From Edolisoma coerulescens (lineage: Eukaryota; Chordata; Aves; Passeriformes; Campephagidae), in NCBI GenBank assembly GCA_013397115.1, contig VWZW01001240.1, positions 692,722 through 756,721 of the forward strand: DNA of 64,000 bases, written 5' to 3'. Every line of letters begins with the position of its first letter. The first letter of the stretch is position 1. The translations under genes and the position numbers were made by a program. This document shows, piece after piece, positions 22,003 to 34,575 of this stretch. Below the pieces are notes generated by a model. It did no database searches and had not been told where the DNA came from. It saw nothing but the letters and a program-made list of their open reading frames with translations.

Positions 22003-25000
22003 TAGCAGGAGGTGTGGGAAAGCACCACATGGTATACTCAGGGACATAAAATACTCTTATATTTTCAGAAGGAGAGCTTAAGAAGATGGAGATGAAGTAT
22101 TCCATATTCTTAGGCATGAGAAAGGAAGAAGTCCATATTTGCAAATGCAAGGTGCCTTTGGGGAAGCACCACACAAAATACGGCTGGGGAAAATAAAGGA
22201 CCCTATTTCTCCACAAAGAAAATAAACACTGCGCTGAATTAAGTTACACCAAAATCCTCATCTAGCAGGAATTTTAAGAGAATAGTTTTTTCCCCAAATT
22301 TTAATAGGAAACAACAGTTTAACAACTTGAAAATACCTTAAAGAAATTCCCTCCCCCATTTCTATGAGGAAAAAAACCTCTCATTTTGTACTTCTCCAAG
22401 CATGGAACCAGATCTTCGCCCTCTCCACAAGAGGGAAAAGCTGCAGAGATATAAGACAGACAGGACAGTCTTTCTGGCCTTTTCTTTGCCTCTGTAGAGA
22501 GGTTTTTTACCCAGAAAAGCAGGGACTGCCCTGCCAAGGAAGGAGGACATGGAGCAAGGCGCTGATGCTGGGATGGCAGCAGGATAATGAGCAAGGCTGA
22601 TTCCATCCAAGGAGGGGCAGTGAAACTGTGTGAGGTCCAGCAATGAGGAGCATCTCAATGTCATGAATCATTTCTTGCGTCGAATCAAAGCAAGAGTAAA
22701 TATAATGGAGTACGCTGGGAAATCATCCTTTGTAATCTGCAGCTCAGAAAAACCAACCACCCAAGGGGGTATTCCAAAGCATCTCCTGAAGCTGTGTTTT
22801 AAAAAACCTCTCCATTTCTGAAATGCTAATCAGGGCAGAATTAGCTGATCAGGGAAGCACCACGATGGATGAAGACAGAAGACCAGCAGCAGACTACAGG
22901 TTTAAATAGACTTGTTAACATCTGCTTAGGGTAAACTATAATTAAGAAATCTCCTTTTCTTGTTTGAGGGTTTGAGAGTTTTGTTTGTTTGGGGTTTTGT
23001 CTCTGCGAGTTTTCTGCCTTTCCAGTTCTGACAATGAATTTCCTGTCAGGACTCTGGGGAAGCAGAGCAGACTTTCAGCATTCACAATCAGCAGAAGCAG
23101 AAGATCATGGCAATGGAAAGGCACTTTAGTCTCCGAGTTGTTACATTCTTTCAGAAGCTTTTCATCTTATGAATACAAATCTCTAAAAAAACTCTCTTTG
23201 CTTGTGGATTTACTTTTTTGGGCAGTTGCATCACTACACACCTAAATCTGCACAAGCCACTGTTGCCCAGTTGTCCATACATGTTCTGCCGCCTCACTCA
23301 GTTGAAAAATCAGTTAAAGAAATCAATTCCTTCCATGCGTATAATTAAAAGCAGGTGTCCAAATTACAACCCTCAACTGATCAATTTTTTCCTTCAAAAG
23401 TATGGAGTAAGTCAAAACTTATGAGTAGGGTAATAGTTTTCATAGTGCACAAATGCATTTCAAAGGGAAGATTTAGAAAGACAGATTTTTTTTGGACCAT
23501 CCTGACCAGAGGACATGCATTGCCGATAGCCAGAAAGCACATCTTGGAGGGATAGTGGCTGATGACAGCAAAACAGTCCACAGGTTCATCCAGACAATGT
23601 AAACTAACACTTGTCTTTGGTAGGTTAATGCAGACCTTTCTAAGCAATTTTTTAGGGGCCTACTTTGGCTTTAGACTTCTAAACCCAATAGGTGCTTTTA
23701 GCACAAGGAGTGGGATGGAGCTGTTCTCAGGGAGCAGCTTGCTGGGACAGTCAAGAGGACATTATAACATGAATATCTAAATATAAATTCTGGCCTTTTC
23801 CCTCCAGGGAAAGGAAAGCAGAACTCCAAAGGGTAGAGATAAAAACCCTATCTGATCCAGAGTAATACTACAGGACTCAGTGATTAAACTGGGCTGGCAA
23901 AAGCAAGGTATCTGCATCTAAATTTAGCTCCCTAAATGATTTGGTTTGATTTTCCAAGGTGATGAATGCCTGCAGCTCCTGTCGACTTCAGGTGCCCACA
24001 TTTGAAATGTTTGGCCTTTAGTCTTCAACTCGAACTAATTGAAGTATTTAACATTTCAAAGCTAAGGGGTTTTATCCAATCCAAAGTACCATAAAGCTGC
24101 AGTTCCCTGGCATGAGAGATATGACACATGCACAACTCAAAGGCAAAGCAGGAGAAGAAAGATGATTATTCCCCAAAGTGCATACACTTGAAAGACAGGC
24201 TAATGAGTTCTTAAATGACATCATTTAATCCCAATGCTTCTCAAATACAATGCTGGAGTTTTCCCATCCTCAGTCATTACAGAGTGCAGAAGGAAATTTT
24301 GACTGTGCTTCCCCTGCCTGTTGAAATACAGCAAAACTTTGCTGCTCAGTTAAGTTCCCCCTGAGCTGCATAGTAGATCAAATCAGCCAAAACCATCCCT
24401 GCATCCCAGCTAGGCAGGAAAGCAAGCCAATGGGATCCTATCCTCCCAAAGAGCAGAGACACGTTTTCACAGAGATCCGGGGCCCACCAACCCTGGAACA
24501 AAAACCTGTACAAGAGCATTTCCAGGGGCCACAACATGCTTAGAGACACCTCTAGTGAGGGGACACTGGTGCAGATGATCCTACAGAGTATTAGGTCCTC
24601 AAGGTGCTCCCACCAGGGATGACCAGAATTTCAAGAAAGCCTTGTGAGCTATTTAGCATCCAGTTCAACAGCTGCAGTGCAGAGGTTTTCGTAACAGGGC
24701 TATTCCAGAGATACTCTGTCTACCAGGATCCCTACTGGCTTTGAACCAGCTTCACCTTGGAAAATTAAATTTACATCAGTCTGTATGATGATAAGCAATA
24801 CAGTATAGATGCTTAGTTAACAGTTAAAACATTTAATCAAAAGCAAGAACAGTGAAAATACTGTTTCAAGAAAGGTGTGGTATCATGCAAAGTTCAAGAG
24901 AGAGTTCCAGCAGCAGACTGAGGTTAAGTGAGGCTTTCTGTGATATGGTCCTTGCTCTATCTGGTAGAGACATTTCAGAAAGCACAGCAAATTGTGCATA

Positions 25001-25068
25001 ACGCAGCTACAAGAAAAAGGTTAAGGATAAATCCATGGATAAGATAATCAGACAGCACTTTACAGACG

Positions 25069-25378
25069 TGTGCTGAAACCTGGGCAGCAGAAAGATTTTC
25101 CAGCTTGCTGCCTCTATCTGTGAGAAAGTCTTTGCTTTCTCACAGACGCTAGCTGAAAACAGTAAGAAGTTTCTGTAAACTAATCCCTTTATCTTGCAGG
25201 TTGTTTTGCAGTATTGTTATGGTTCTAATTAGAAAATATTTAGAAATGGGTGTCTTAGAATTTAACACACTTTTGCAAACTAACATATAAAAGCCTTTGG
25301 AAAATTATTAAAGCGCTTCCTTTTATCCCCGAGCCTTGGACTTCGTGTGTTTCTTCTCTCGCCGTCCCTGGCACAACA
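25069..25378 (+). mobile_element. Solo LTR (avian endogenous retrovirus, different family)
   Basis: This 310-bp unit starts TGTGCTGAAACCTGGGCAGC and ends TCCCTGGCACAACA. In promoter-like order it holds a TATA-like ATATAAAAG (about 25286-25294), ATTAAA (about 25307-25312) and a C/T-rich GTGTTTCTTCTCTCGCCG segment, as in retroviral R/U5. A 12-bp perfect inverted repeat (TCTGTGAGAAAG at 25117-25128 and CTTTCTCACAGA at 25135-25146) sits inside it. I did not find a clean target-site duplication, and no viral genes flank it. The family resembles songbird LTRs I know, but its name and class are unassigned. Confidence 0.75.
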
Positions 25379-26651
25379 GTGACAAGCCTATCCTTTTCTC
25401 TGCCACAATTTTGCACTGCTTGGAAAGTCACCTCAGCCAGAACATCTCACAGTTGGTCACCTTCTGGGCATCCACATGAAACACACTGGACTGATCTGCA
25501 GAAATCCTGAGCAATGACAAGTTTAACTGTAGCCTCTAAGAGCCATGAGCAGAATCTGTCATTAAAGTTGCTAAGTATGCAAAAGAAATCAAGCTCTAAA
25601 GCTAAGTTGTCACCCAAAGAGAATGAGCATTACTTAAAGTATAAAATACGTGTGTTAATGCTTCAGAGACATTCAGATACTCTGCTGAGAGGCTCTGTGT
25701 GAAAGCTCAGAGGATATTAATAACCTTGTATTCAGGGCAGAGTTTGGATGGCATCTGGAACTTCACACTGAACGATGCAGATAAAAATAAACACTTGATC
25801 TTGTCCACCCTGTGCACAGAATAAAGCAGCAGCTTGTGATTGAGTCTTTAAGACTGTATCACATTCATCTTCCAAATGAAAGCTACATAGGCAGCCTTAA
25901 TTCTGCCTTTTCCTAATCCTTCAGAGTTTAATTTTACAGTTCTAACTTTCTTTAAACATAGTAGTTTTTGCACATCAGTAATAATTCACCCATCTCTGGC
26001 AAGAATGATTTACATCCAGTATACTAGCACGGTAAATCCTGGTGGAATGATCCCATGAATCATAACATAGCATTACATTTAATTGCTATATTCATTAAAT
26101 AAGAACATTGGATCTTTTTAAAATTAGAAATTTTGAGGTGCTATCAAGTAAGATTAAACTAATGAGATAAGATTTAATAGAATATGTAAGTTGTATAAAT
26201 AAGATTTTATGCTGTGCTCGATTCTAGCTCAATTTTAATTTGATTTAGGATACCAACATCAAACTTTCAGCTTTCAGATTTGTTTCAGTTAATCTCATGC
26301 TAGCTTTATGAAGTTGAGTCTAATAATGATTGCACTGATATAATATTGTTTTCTTTTCCTATTACATGTTTTCTAAGCAACACCACTACTACTCCAAAGA
26401 AAACAGAAATGGTAGGCAGGATTTGTTTAGTTGCAAAGGGGTCTGCTTATGATGGAAGGCTTATATGTAGAGCACAGGATTAACTTTGCAGAGATGCTTC
26501 TGAGGCATGTAATTGCAATTCTCACCTATGTGCAAAGCTGCTCTACATGGAGGCTCCTCTCGTGACAAGGTGGCTGCTGGGACACATTTGTACAAAACAA
26601 CCTCTATGTTTCTTACCTCTCTGAAACAGTGCTAATAGACATGCGCAATTA

Positions 26652-27251
26652 GTGAGGGGAACTCCTTCAACAAGCACCATTTCAACAGCTCTGACAAGCC
26701 CTTGCTTCTCTTTTGTGACAGTTCAAGAGATGTCCACCCTTTGTGAAAAACTGTTTAAAAAAATAAAAGATGCAGAGACCTGCAACCAACTGTCACACAA
26801 AGAGAACAAACAACTGGAAACGCCCAAAAATGAGAACACAGAAGCAGGATGTTTCCATTATCTAGGGATTTTAAAAGGCATCTGCAGACTATTGAAATCA
26901 GACTTGAGTTATATGGACAAACAGTGTAACTGAATAACACAGGACCACCTGAGCAGCATGAAAACAAGCTGTGTAAGCTGAGCAACCCACTTGGGCAAGA
27001 TACGGAAAAACAGGGGGTCTTTGGAAAAGGGACTTGCAATAAAGCCAAGTGTGAAGCAATCTTTGACTGAATCCCATTTGTAGTGGCAGGCAGAGACACT
27101 TGACAGAGAACTTCAGAGGCATTAAACAAATGTTATCTCCAAGTCTGGAGAACCAAGAAGGCATCAAACAGCAGCGAGAATCACAACTGAAAACACTCTC
27201 AAGATCATCACCGACACAATGGGAGCAGAACAGCGCCATAAAGAGAAATAA
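26652..27251 (+). pseudogene. Possible relic of a coiled-coil coding sequence
   Basis: After an acceptor-like TCTCTTTTGTGACAG, one frame reads QEMSTLCEKLFKKIKDAETC and then LSHKENKQLE, a charged, helix-prone composition. Past the first stop at 26931 the same frame continues with QDHLSSMKTS, WQAETLDRELQ and IITDTMGAEQRHKEK, interrupted by five further stops, and AATAAA follows at about 27246. A decayed processed gene is possible, but I cannot name a parent and there is no poly(A) tract. Confidence 0.22.
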
Positions 27252-30200
27252 ATAGACAGTTTTGTAACTGAAATCAAAGCTGTATAGTTTGTTTTATGCT
27301 GATTTAGATTTTTGTAATTCATGTCAGAGAAAGGATGTGGCTTTTAGGTATGCTGAGCAATTGAAAGCAAGCTCAAGGACATATTCCTACTAAACCTCAC
27401 TTGTTTATACACTCCTTGCAGGAGCAGACTGAACAGCAGCATCCACAGTCAGGCCTACTATCTTTGTAATGCAAAATTTACTTCAGCGCTTCCTGAGCTT
27501 TTCCAGTGTTGAAATTGCATATTCAGATACAGACATTTGTCATTTCAGTAGATCCATCTGCACTTCTTAAGGACTATTACCCTGTGCTCTCCATTTTTGA
27601 TCCAACTATGCCATCTGTAAAGAGAAACAATCAAACAAACCAACAAAACCCTAATAATTTTTAATTTTCTGGCTTATTTTATGAATCTTCAAAACATAAA
27701 TGTGAAATCTAGACAAATCCAAGGATTCTAATACTGTTTATTCCCCTGCATTCCCGGCACAGTACTGACAGAGAGGTAGAGGGTATTGGAGGAAATGTGA
27801 ATGCTGATTAAAGTTTTCTCTCTTGCATAATATATGTAGCAACATAGCACCTCGTTAACATACACTTTGTTACCACAGCTTATCAACCCACTTACAGAAA
27901 ATAAGCCTTAGAAAATGCTTCTAGATTAAAAAGGGGAAAATACCTCCTGTCAATCAGGACAAATCAGAGCCTCTTTCACTAAAAAACACCTCATCCTCCA
28001 GCTATCGGTCTGTCTGCAGTCTTTTGAAGACAAACAGGAGCTCACTGTTTGTCAGTCCAGACAGTGGGATGCAGGCCAGGGTGGATCCAAGCACCACAAT
28101 CACAATTCAGAGAGTACCTGGCCCAGGTTTCCAGGTTAACTGGAACTCCAGGTGAACTGGCGTTCACCATGGGGCTAACACAGCCTCAGGGCTTTCAGAC
28201 CAGTGCTGCCTTGTATCCCCCTGAGCTGCATCTCAGGCAGAATCCCAGGTCTTTTTTCACTGGAAGAAATAACTCCTAATAAAATGGAAACTCATTTTGC
28301 ATTTATACATAACTCATCTATTATGTGACGCTCCTCTAGATAACAGTATGTGCCGAACACAGACAATAAAATTGTTTGGCAACCTCTCTGCCATACAGAG
28401 TTATCTTGTCATGGAAGAAGATGCACATACTTCTGATAAGAGTACACAGAAGGTCATATTGATATTGAAGGCTTGATAACTCCCACAGAGGAGAGGTGTC
28501 ACTTGGTTGCACCATAAAACAGACCCATTTTTTTCTGCTAAACAGAAATTTCTGTGAGACATTTCAATAGAACTCATGACCAGAGGATTCCCTTATTGTT
28601 GGTTATGCTGATATTACTGCATGAGAAGATGCTGTTAGCTAATGAGAAGATTTTTCTTTGTAATCTTCCCTTCATCTTTGGGGAAAAAAAAATAATCACA
28701 TTCCAAGTACTTCAGCATTGCTCAGTTCATTATTTCTGGTTGAAGTTATTGTGTTTTTTGCTTAGGTTTCTAAGAAAGTCCAGGATACACACTTTAGTTG
28801 GTATAAGAAATGAACTATTGAACAAAACCAAAAAAGTTTATCTTAACTTTTTCATGGAGTTAACATTTATCCTCTTGTCTGCATTCTGGATAAGCATGTT
28901 ATCTTGTTTGCTCTCTATTGTCATTCTTCTGTTTGTGCAGGTCTTCAAGGGCTGTATTTGCATAATCTATACTGAAGTAGCAGGAATACTTAATCTCTTT
29001 TGTGCAATATGAAAAAATTTACATTTACAAACTTTCCATGTAATTTTTAATACTGCTGGGTATTTTACATTCTTTTATAGAAATCTCTATGGTGGTGAGT
29101 TCTGCCTCACTAACATTCAGTTTAGTTTACTCTCCCAGTTTATGCATAGGATTAATTTAAACAGAATTTTTTATTTAAAGGAGACTAACCTGCTGTGCAT
29201 CCAGGCCACTCTAAAACTGAATACTATCTAACTCTACAACAGGACAATTTGTGGAATAAAGCAGCACTCACTGTAACTGTGGTAGGGTGAAATCTAGACC
29301 TTTATACTGCAGGTTTAAAATGTGACTATTTATGATCATTCCAAGCAAAATGAAAATATAAGTGCTTCATTTTCTACAAAGTAAAACCACCTTCACCACA
29401 ATCACTACTCAAATAATTTGCCACTTGGTACTTTCCATTCAGGTGCAGGTAGAAAGAACAAAATTACTCAGTCAAAGGTGGCAAAATTCAGTGCAGTTTA
29501 AAAAGTCTGTAAAAGTAAAGGAGGAAGATAATTACAATCTTTCTGGCACAGAACTATTCTTCTGTGTACAGAACAGCTTTACCTAGTTTCAATCCACATA
29601 TATTTTCATTTAAATACAGTCCTTTGCTAATTCTACCACTCTCTAAAGTTTACTGCTGGGAGCATGAAAAAGATGGTCTTTATGAACAGATGGTCTTTTC
29701 AAGGAAATGTAGTTACACTTAAATACAGACAAATGCACTGCAGACTAATGGTCCTGTTAGAATGCAAGTTCTGAAAAGGGAAAATATGAGACCACATAAT
29801 ATGCTAGCCCTTAATTATGGTTGTTTCTTTCCCCTTCTGAAGACAAACTAATCACTAATGAAGCTTAATTAGCAGTAAACAGGTACCAGTGTAAAGTCAT
29901 TCATGTACAAACAGATGTCTATTGATTGTATTTGACTGAATACAAATGTGAGTAGCTGTTGTTTAGGTATTATTAGCATAGGATGGGAAATTGTAACACA
30001 ACAGCTCCCTCCTCTATGACAAGTGGACAAAATCAGTCTGTCAAGCACAGCTGCATTCCTACCTGAAGGGTCAGTTTATACCTCAACACCTGGCAGCAGC
30101 CTCTTGTGTCCAGCATGCTTTCCACTGAGCCTACTTATATTGGACAGCAAACGTGGAGAGTTTTTACCAAGCCACAGCCCAAATGAGCAATATGCTTTTT

Positions 30201-30353
30201 TTTTTGGAAACTTCTGAGACACCTCCTAATATTTGTTGTTTTCCACATTTTGGCAGAGATCCTGCAATTTTGTGAACGCTGCCTGGGCCAGCTGTAATGC
30301 TGAGTGCAACACAGGAACAACTGGGACAGAAAAGTCTTTTGGGGTTTTTCTTT

Positions 30354-30370
30354 TTTGTTTGTTTGTTTGT
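30354..30370. repeat. (TTTG)n microsatellite
   Basis: Four consecutive TTTG-type units within a T/G-rich stretch (30340-30380). Confidence 0.85.
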
Positions 30371-30954
30371 GGTTTTTTTTGTTAAGAAGCTTCTCTTCTC
30401 TCTTTCATGTTTAACAGGGTTCATTTACCAAGTTCATCAGACCTAAATCTGTGAAAGGCCCCTCAACTTCAGGGGGCTGCATGACTTTCACAGGAGTAGA
30501 GTATTTGGGGAGTAAACGCTGTTAGCTAGGAAACACATACCAGGGCAAAGATACAAAGAAACCTTGAAATTGAGAAGAAATCCTAACCTTTAAACTTTAC
30601 TGGTTTTTGTGTGCATATGGGTTTGTTTTTCTGAAAGGCTCCTTGAGCTCCCTGTCTGAAGTTTAGGGCAATGCCTTTCAATTCTCAACAGCCAGAATTC
30701 ACTTCCAAGCCTACAAATACGATAAGATAGAATTATGGAAGATAAAGGCACCCTGAATTCTTATTTCTACTGACAGTTTCCTGTTAGGTATAACTTTTTT
30801 TGAAAACCATTTGAGCCAAAGCAGCACTCTTTTCCTTTTTTCACTCTAATGAGAATGGTGAACCTTTTACCTTCCAGAGAAAAGCCCTAAGGTCTTCCAT
30901 ATGGGTCTGTGGAAAAGAGCAAAGTTATGTGAATATTAATATCATCTTTCCCTC

Positions 30955-31330
30955 CCTCTCTGTTTGCACTAGGAGCAGTGGCATAAATGAAATTCCACAC
31001 TTGGTGGTGCTTCCTTGTGCAGGACTCCAGTTCATCCAGGGGAAAAGTGAGCTCAGCTTGGAGCTGCATCCCCTGCCCAGGAAAGTCAGAGCTTTGTTTG
31101 CAATGGCACAGATGCAGCAGGGGCTAACTGAGGGCCGTGAGATTCTTTCTGGGGTGATGAGGAGGGACCGGTACCGAGAGCTGCTCCCAGTACTACAGTT
31201 ACCCCACGCCCTCTGTCAGGAGGCTCTCGCAGACACCAGGAGACACTTGAAGAACACTCAGTTCTGCATAAGTCCTCGTGACAGGACTTGGCAACTTATA
31301 TTGGGTTTTCCCAAGTGCAAGAGGCATTGA
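30955..31330 (+). other. Unidentified coding-like open segment
   Basis: A pyrimidine-rich acceptor-like CCCTCTCTGTTTGCACTAG precedes an open frame to 31330. It includes LPRKVRALFAMAQMQQGLT and MRRDRYRELLPVLQLPHAL, with balanced codon composition and helix-like Leu/Arg/Glu spacing. It is antisense to FHIT. I do not recognise the family, and no downstream donor or poly(A) signal supports an exon. Chance remains the simplest explanation. Confidence 0.15.
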
Positions 31331-32722
31331 TACAGGAAAGGATGACAAGATGTGCATAGCGCTGGACCAGGACTTTGGGATGTCGATTTATTTCAAGTTC
31401 TACCTCAGGCTCCTTCCTTAAATTTCAGCATGTGCCTTCTCTCCCAGTGTCTCTCCATAAAGCAACATAGCAATGCCTCCTTTGTCTAAGCTCAGTTATA
31501 ACACTAACTACAATTACATATTTCATCAAAGTGCTTCCTGATACAGGGTGGAGCATTCAAGAGAACTGAGGCTGTGTCTGTATAGCACATACAGTGATTT
31601 CAAATTTTTCTGTAATATTAATATAAAAATATTGTTAATTTAATAATAAAGCAAATTATATTTGAAGATGCTAACAGAAATTTTAATACTGATCAGGTTT
31701 CCACTTATTATTTTATTATAATGGAAAGTGAAATGTTATTTTTAAGGTTACTTAGTGATGATGATTGAAAAAAAATAGTGATTAGTATATGGATTAAAGA
31801 AATAAAGACTATAAGGAATATAGTGACAGATAATGTCACAGCTGAGAGGAAGCAGCTCCCAAAACTAAATATTCTATCATATCACAATATCTTATTTCTG
31901 TTTCTCTTCTATTTTGAAGTATAGAGACTCAGCTAAAAAACAGCAATTCTGCATTCTCTTCAAAATTAGATGAGTGAATATGCTCAAAACTGTCTTTCTC
32001 TTCCCTTGGGCAACAAGGATGATATGGCTAACCTTAAACTGGGATTTGGCAAAATAAAACATGAAAGCTGTAACTAGAGGAATGCCAAATCCATTAACAT
32101 GAAGACAAAGGAACTGTAATGTGTATTATACAATAGGGAGGCTTATTTGATGCCAGTTGAAACACTCATTCTACCTTTTTTGCTATGGTCAGTATTTCAG
32201 TTTAAATCCTAAGTGACTGACCCAAAATTTGATCTTGCCTCTTGCGTACTGAAAATCCAGATAATTCCACAAAGGAACAGAATTAGTCAGGCTTTATTAT
32301 TTAGTGTTTTTCAGAGTACACTGGCACCAGTTGTTCCTTTCTCTTTTAGCTTCAGCATTTAGTTTTAAATAAGGCAGAAAGGACTTCTCACAGTAGAGCT
32401 CTATGCTCACACCACAGATGTTCTGAATGCCTCACTATCTTATTTCTCTCCTTCAAAAAAGCAACTTGCATCAGACAAATTGGACCAAAACCATGCAGAT
32501 ACCACATCAGACCTCCTATCTTGAAATGAAGTGAACCATTGTCTCATCCACAGCCATTTGGGACTCTGGTATTAATTTCCCACCACAGCTACTCAGCTTC
32601 TCTCAAGTCTGAGTCAGGTGTGTTTGGCAGACACGGGTGTATCCAGCCTCCATTTCTGATCCCCACCCTCATTTATTTGTTTAACGTTCCTGATACATCA
32701 AAACGCTTATAGAAAAGTTAAA

Positions 32723-32749
<27 letters not shown>
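32723..32749. repeat. (AT)13 microsatellite
   Basis: 27 bases of perfect alternating AT, self-complementary on both strands, in intron 7. Confidence 0.97.
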
Positions 32750-32753
<4 letters not shown>

Positions 32754-34334
32754 TTGGTCTATCCATTTGATGGCTTTTGACTGCAAACTTGTGAAAGTAG
32801 AAAGAAACCTCTTTAAAATGGTGAACTGCATGCCTGTCTACCACCCAGAATGGTTTCTGTCTATGCTTCATGGAACATCCCCAAACAAATAACATTACTG
32901 CTTTGCTGAGCGTGCCCTTCATGTCTCTCTGCTTTTTTCAACTATAACATGAAAGGTCCTTCATGCGATAACAATCTCTTTCTTTGTAACACAAATATGC
33001 TCAGTAACAACAAAATGAATTTTCCAAGGAAAGAATTAATTTGGAAAGTCTGTTTCAAATATTTTATCCTACTGTAGTGCTAAGTAACCCCCATGCTTCC
33101 ATACCTAAGAAAAGTTTTCTGAAAATATGCATTTGTCCTGGCTTTATTTGTGTAGATACAATACCCTGAGCACATAATCCCTCACCTTTTACTTCTGTGG
33201 CTGATCAGATAGGAAATTTCCACTTGGCTCATTAGCCATAGTGTAGGATGAAACTAGTAAGTACTGACTTACTTGAAGTCATCAAATAGATCTTTGGCAC
33301 TTATTTCTATGGAGACAAGAATGAACTCTATGGCAGCTTTTAAGGAAATAATCAGCAGTGGATTAATTCAGCCTGTGCTGTAAATGCTGGAAGTTTAATT
33401 GCAGAAGTCAGACAAGTGGAGATAGGCTGATGATAAACACTCAAAAAAATATCCCTTTACTAAAAAATAAATAAATGCAATAACATTAATGCTTTGACCA
33501 CTGTCCTAAGAGGAACTTGGTTTTTTTCTCTTACTTTGCAAGTAAACACATAGAAAGTTGACAATGTCTTTAGAGTTTTCTTATTTCTAGCTAAAGAAAC
33601 AGAACAGGACAAATTGATAGAGATTATTTTAGAATCTCTAGTAACTTTCCATACATTTCCCTTCGGATTTGACTTTGATTCACAAATACCATCATTTGCA
33701 CTGTTTCTGAAATAGGTGACATGTGGTAGTCCTGCACAATTTGAGGTTTACAGATTCGAGACACATTTGTAACTGGTCCTGTAGCAGAGCCTGAGATCAA
33801 AGTGATGATTAAAATCTAAGTTCTGGTGGGAGTTCAATCACTTCAAAGCCTATAGATAGCAACATTAGCATCCAGCCATGCATAGTTTTAGAGTGTGGCT
33901 GGGATCAGAAGTCCCAGAGGGAAATGAGGCAGCCTTTCTTCGGAAGCAGATAACACTCACAATACTCAAAGGTTTAAATCTCAGCTACTGTCAAACCCTC
34001 CTGGATGGTGAGGAGTCCTTTTGTGTTTATCTCAAGAAGAGCAGCATTTTTAAATTTTTTTCCATTCCCAAAATAGTAACAACAGAATTTCCATATATGA
34101 GATTAAAAGCACTGCTGTTACCACACAAGTGCAGTGCAATCTGCATCAGTTGCAAGCAGACATCTGTTCTGTAAATCCCCCCTCCCTTGTTGAAATCATC
34201 ATTTTCTACTGCAATGCTTAGGAACATTCCCACTGTATTCCTTTGTTGTCTCATTCAATAATACCTCTGCACATAAATGGGACTAACACAATCAGTTTAC
34301 CTCTGCTATTATTTATTATTCATGCTGTGGGAGC

Positions 34335-34575
34335 ACATAGAAACCCCAGCCATGGGGCCTTGATCTTATTTGTACTTGCTGTACAAATACATCCTAAGAG
34401 ACAAGTTACTGTCCTGAAGAAACATTTTATTTTCAGCCTAAACAGACAAGACAGTCAAAAGGTGGGAGAGGAAATAATGAGGTGAAATGGCTTGCCCACA
34501 GTCAGACCACTAACCACTGACTTATTGAGGACAGGCAGCAAGTCACTGTGAAGTCCAGGAAAAGAGCCCAGGTCC
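34335..34575 (+). mobile_element. Old amniote MIR-type (CORE-SINE/L2-tailed) SINE
   Basis: Ordered matches to the amniote MIR consensus as I remember it: CTTGCTGTACAAATACAT, CCTAAGAGACAAGTTACTGT, CCTAAACAGACAAGACAGTC, AAAAGGTGGGAGAGGAAATA, AAATGGCTTGCCCACAGTCA, CAGGCAGCAAGTCACTG and GAGCCCAGGTC. Together they span nearly the whole element. Small insertions (for example around 34525-34545) and many substitutions fit an ancient insertion. Edges are approximate. Confidence 0.75.

Larger units (their letters stand above)
15646..25068 (-). other. FHIT: FHIT intron 7, between the nested LTRs and the solo LTR at 25069
   Basis: Non-coding intron. It holds a 27-bp tandem duplication (16692-16745), a GGGA/GGAA tract (18074-18103), a weak cryptic-exon candidate (19233-19358) and a short perfect hairpin (21982-22002). 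Base composition rises to moderately GC-rich around 18300-19500, but no CpG island is clear. I found no supported coding sequence. Confidence 0.75.
25379..34334 (-). other. FHIT: FHIT intron 7, between the solo LTR and the MIR-type SINE
   Basis: AT-rich intron with a (TTTG)n run at 30354-30370 and an (AT)13 run at 32723-32749. Two stretches look somewhat coding but are unidentified: 26652-27251 and 30955-31330, both on the plus strand and so antisense to FHIT. The T-rich open frame at 28554-29012 has a membrane-like composition that is typical of random T-rich DNA. Confidence 0.75.

Noticed and set aside
28554..29012. 152-codon open frame with many hydrophobic residues, membrane-protein-like
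   Set aside because: T-rich DNA automatically yields Phe/Leu/Ile-rich translations; there is no family signature, and it is antisense to FHIT.
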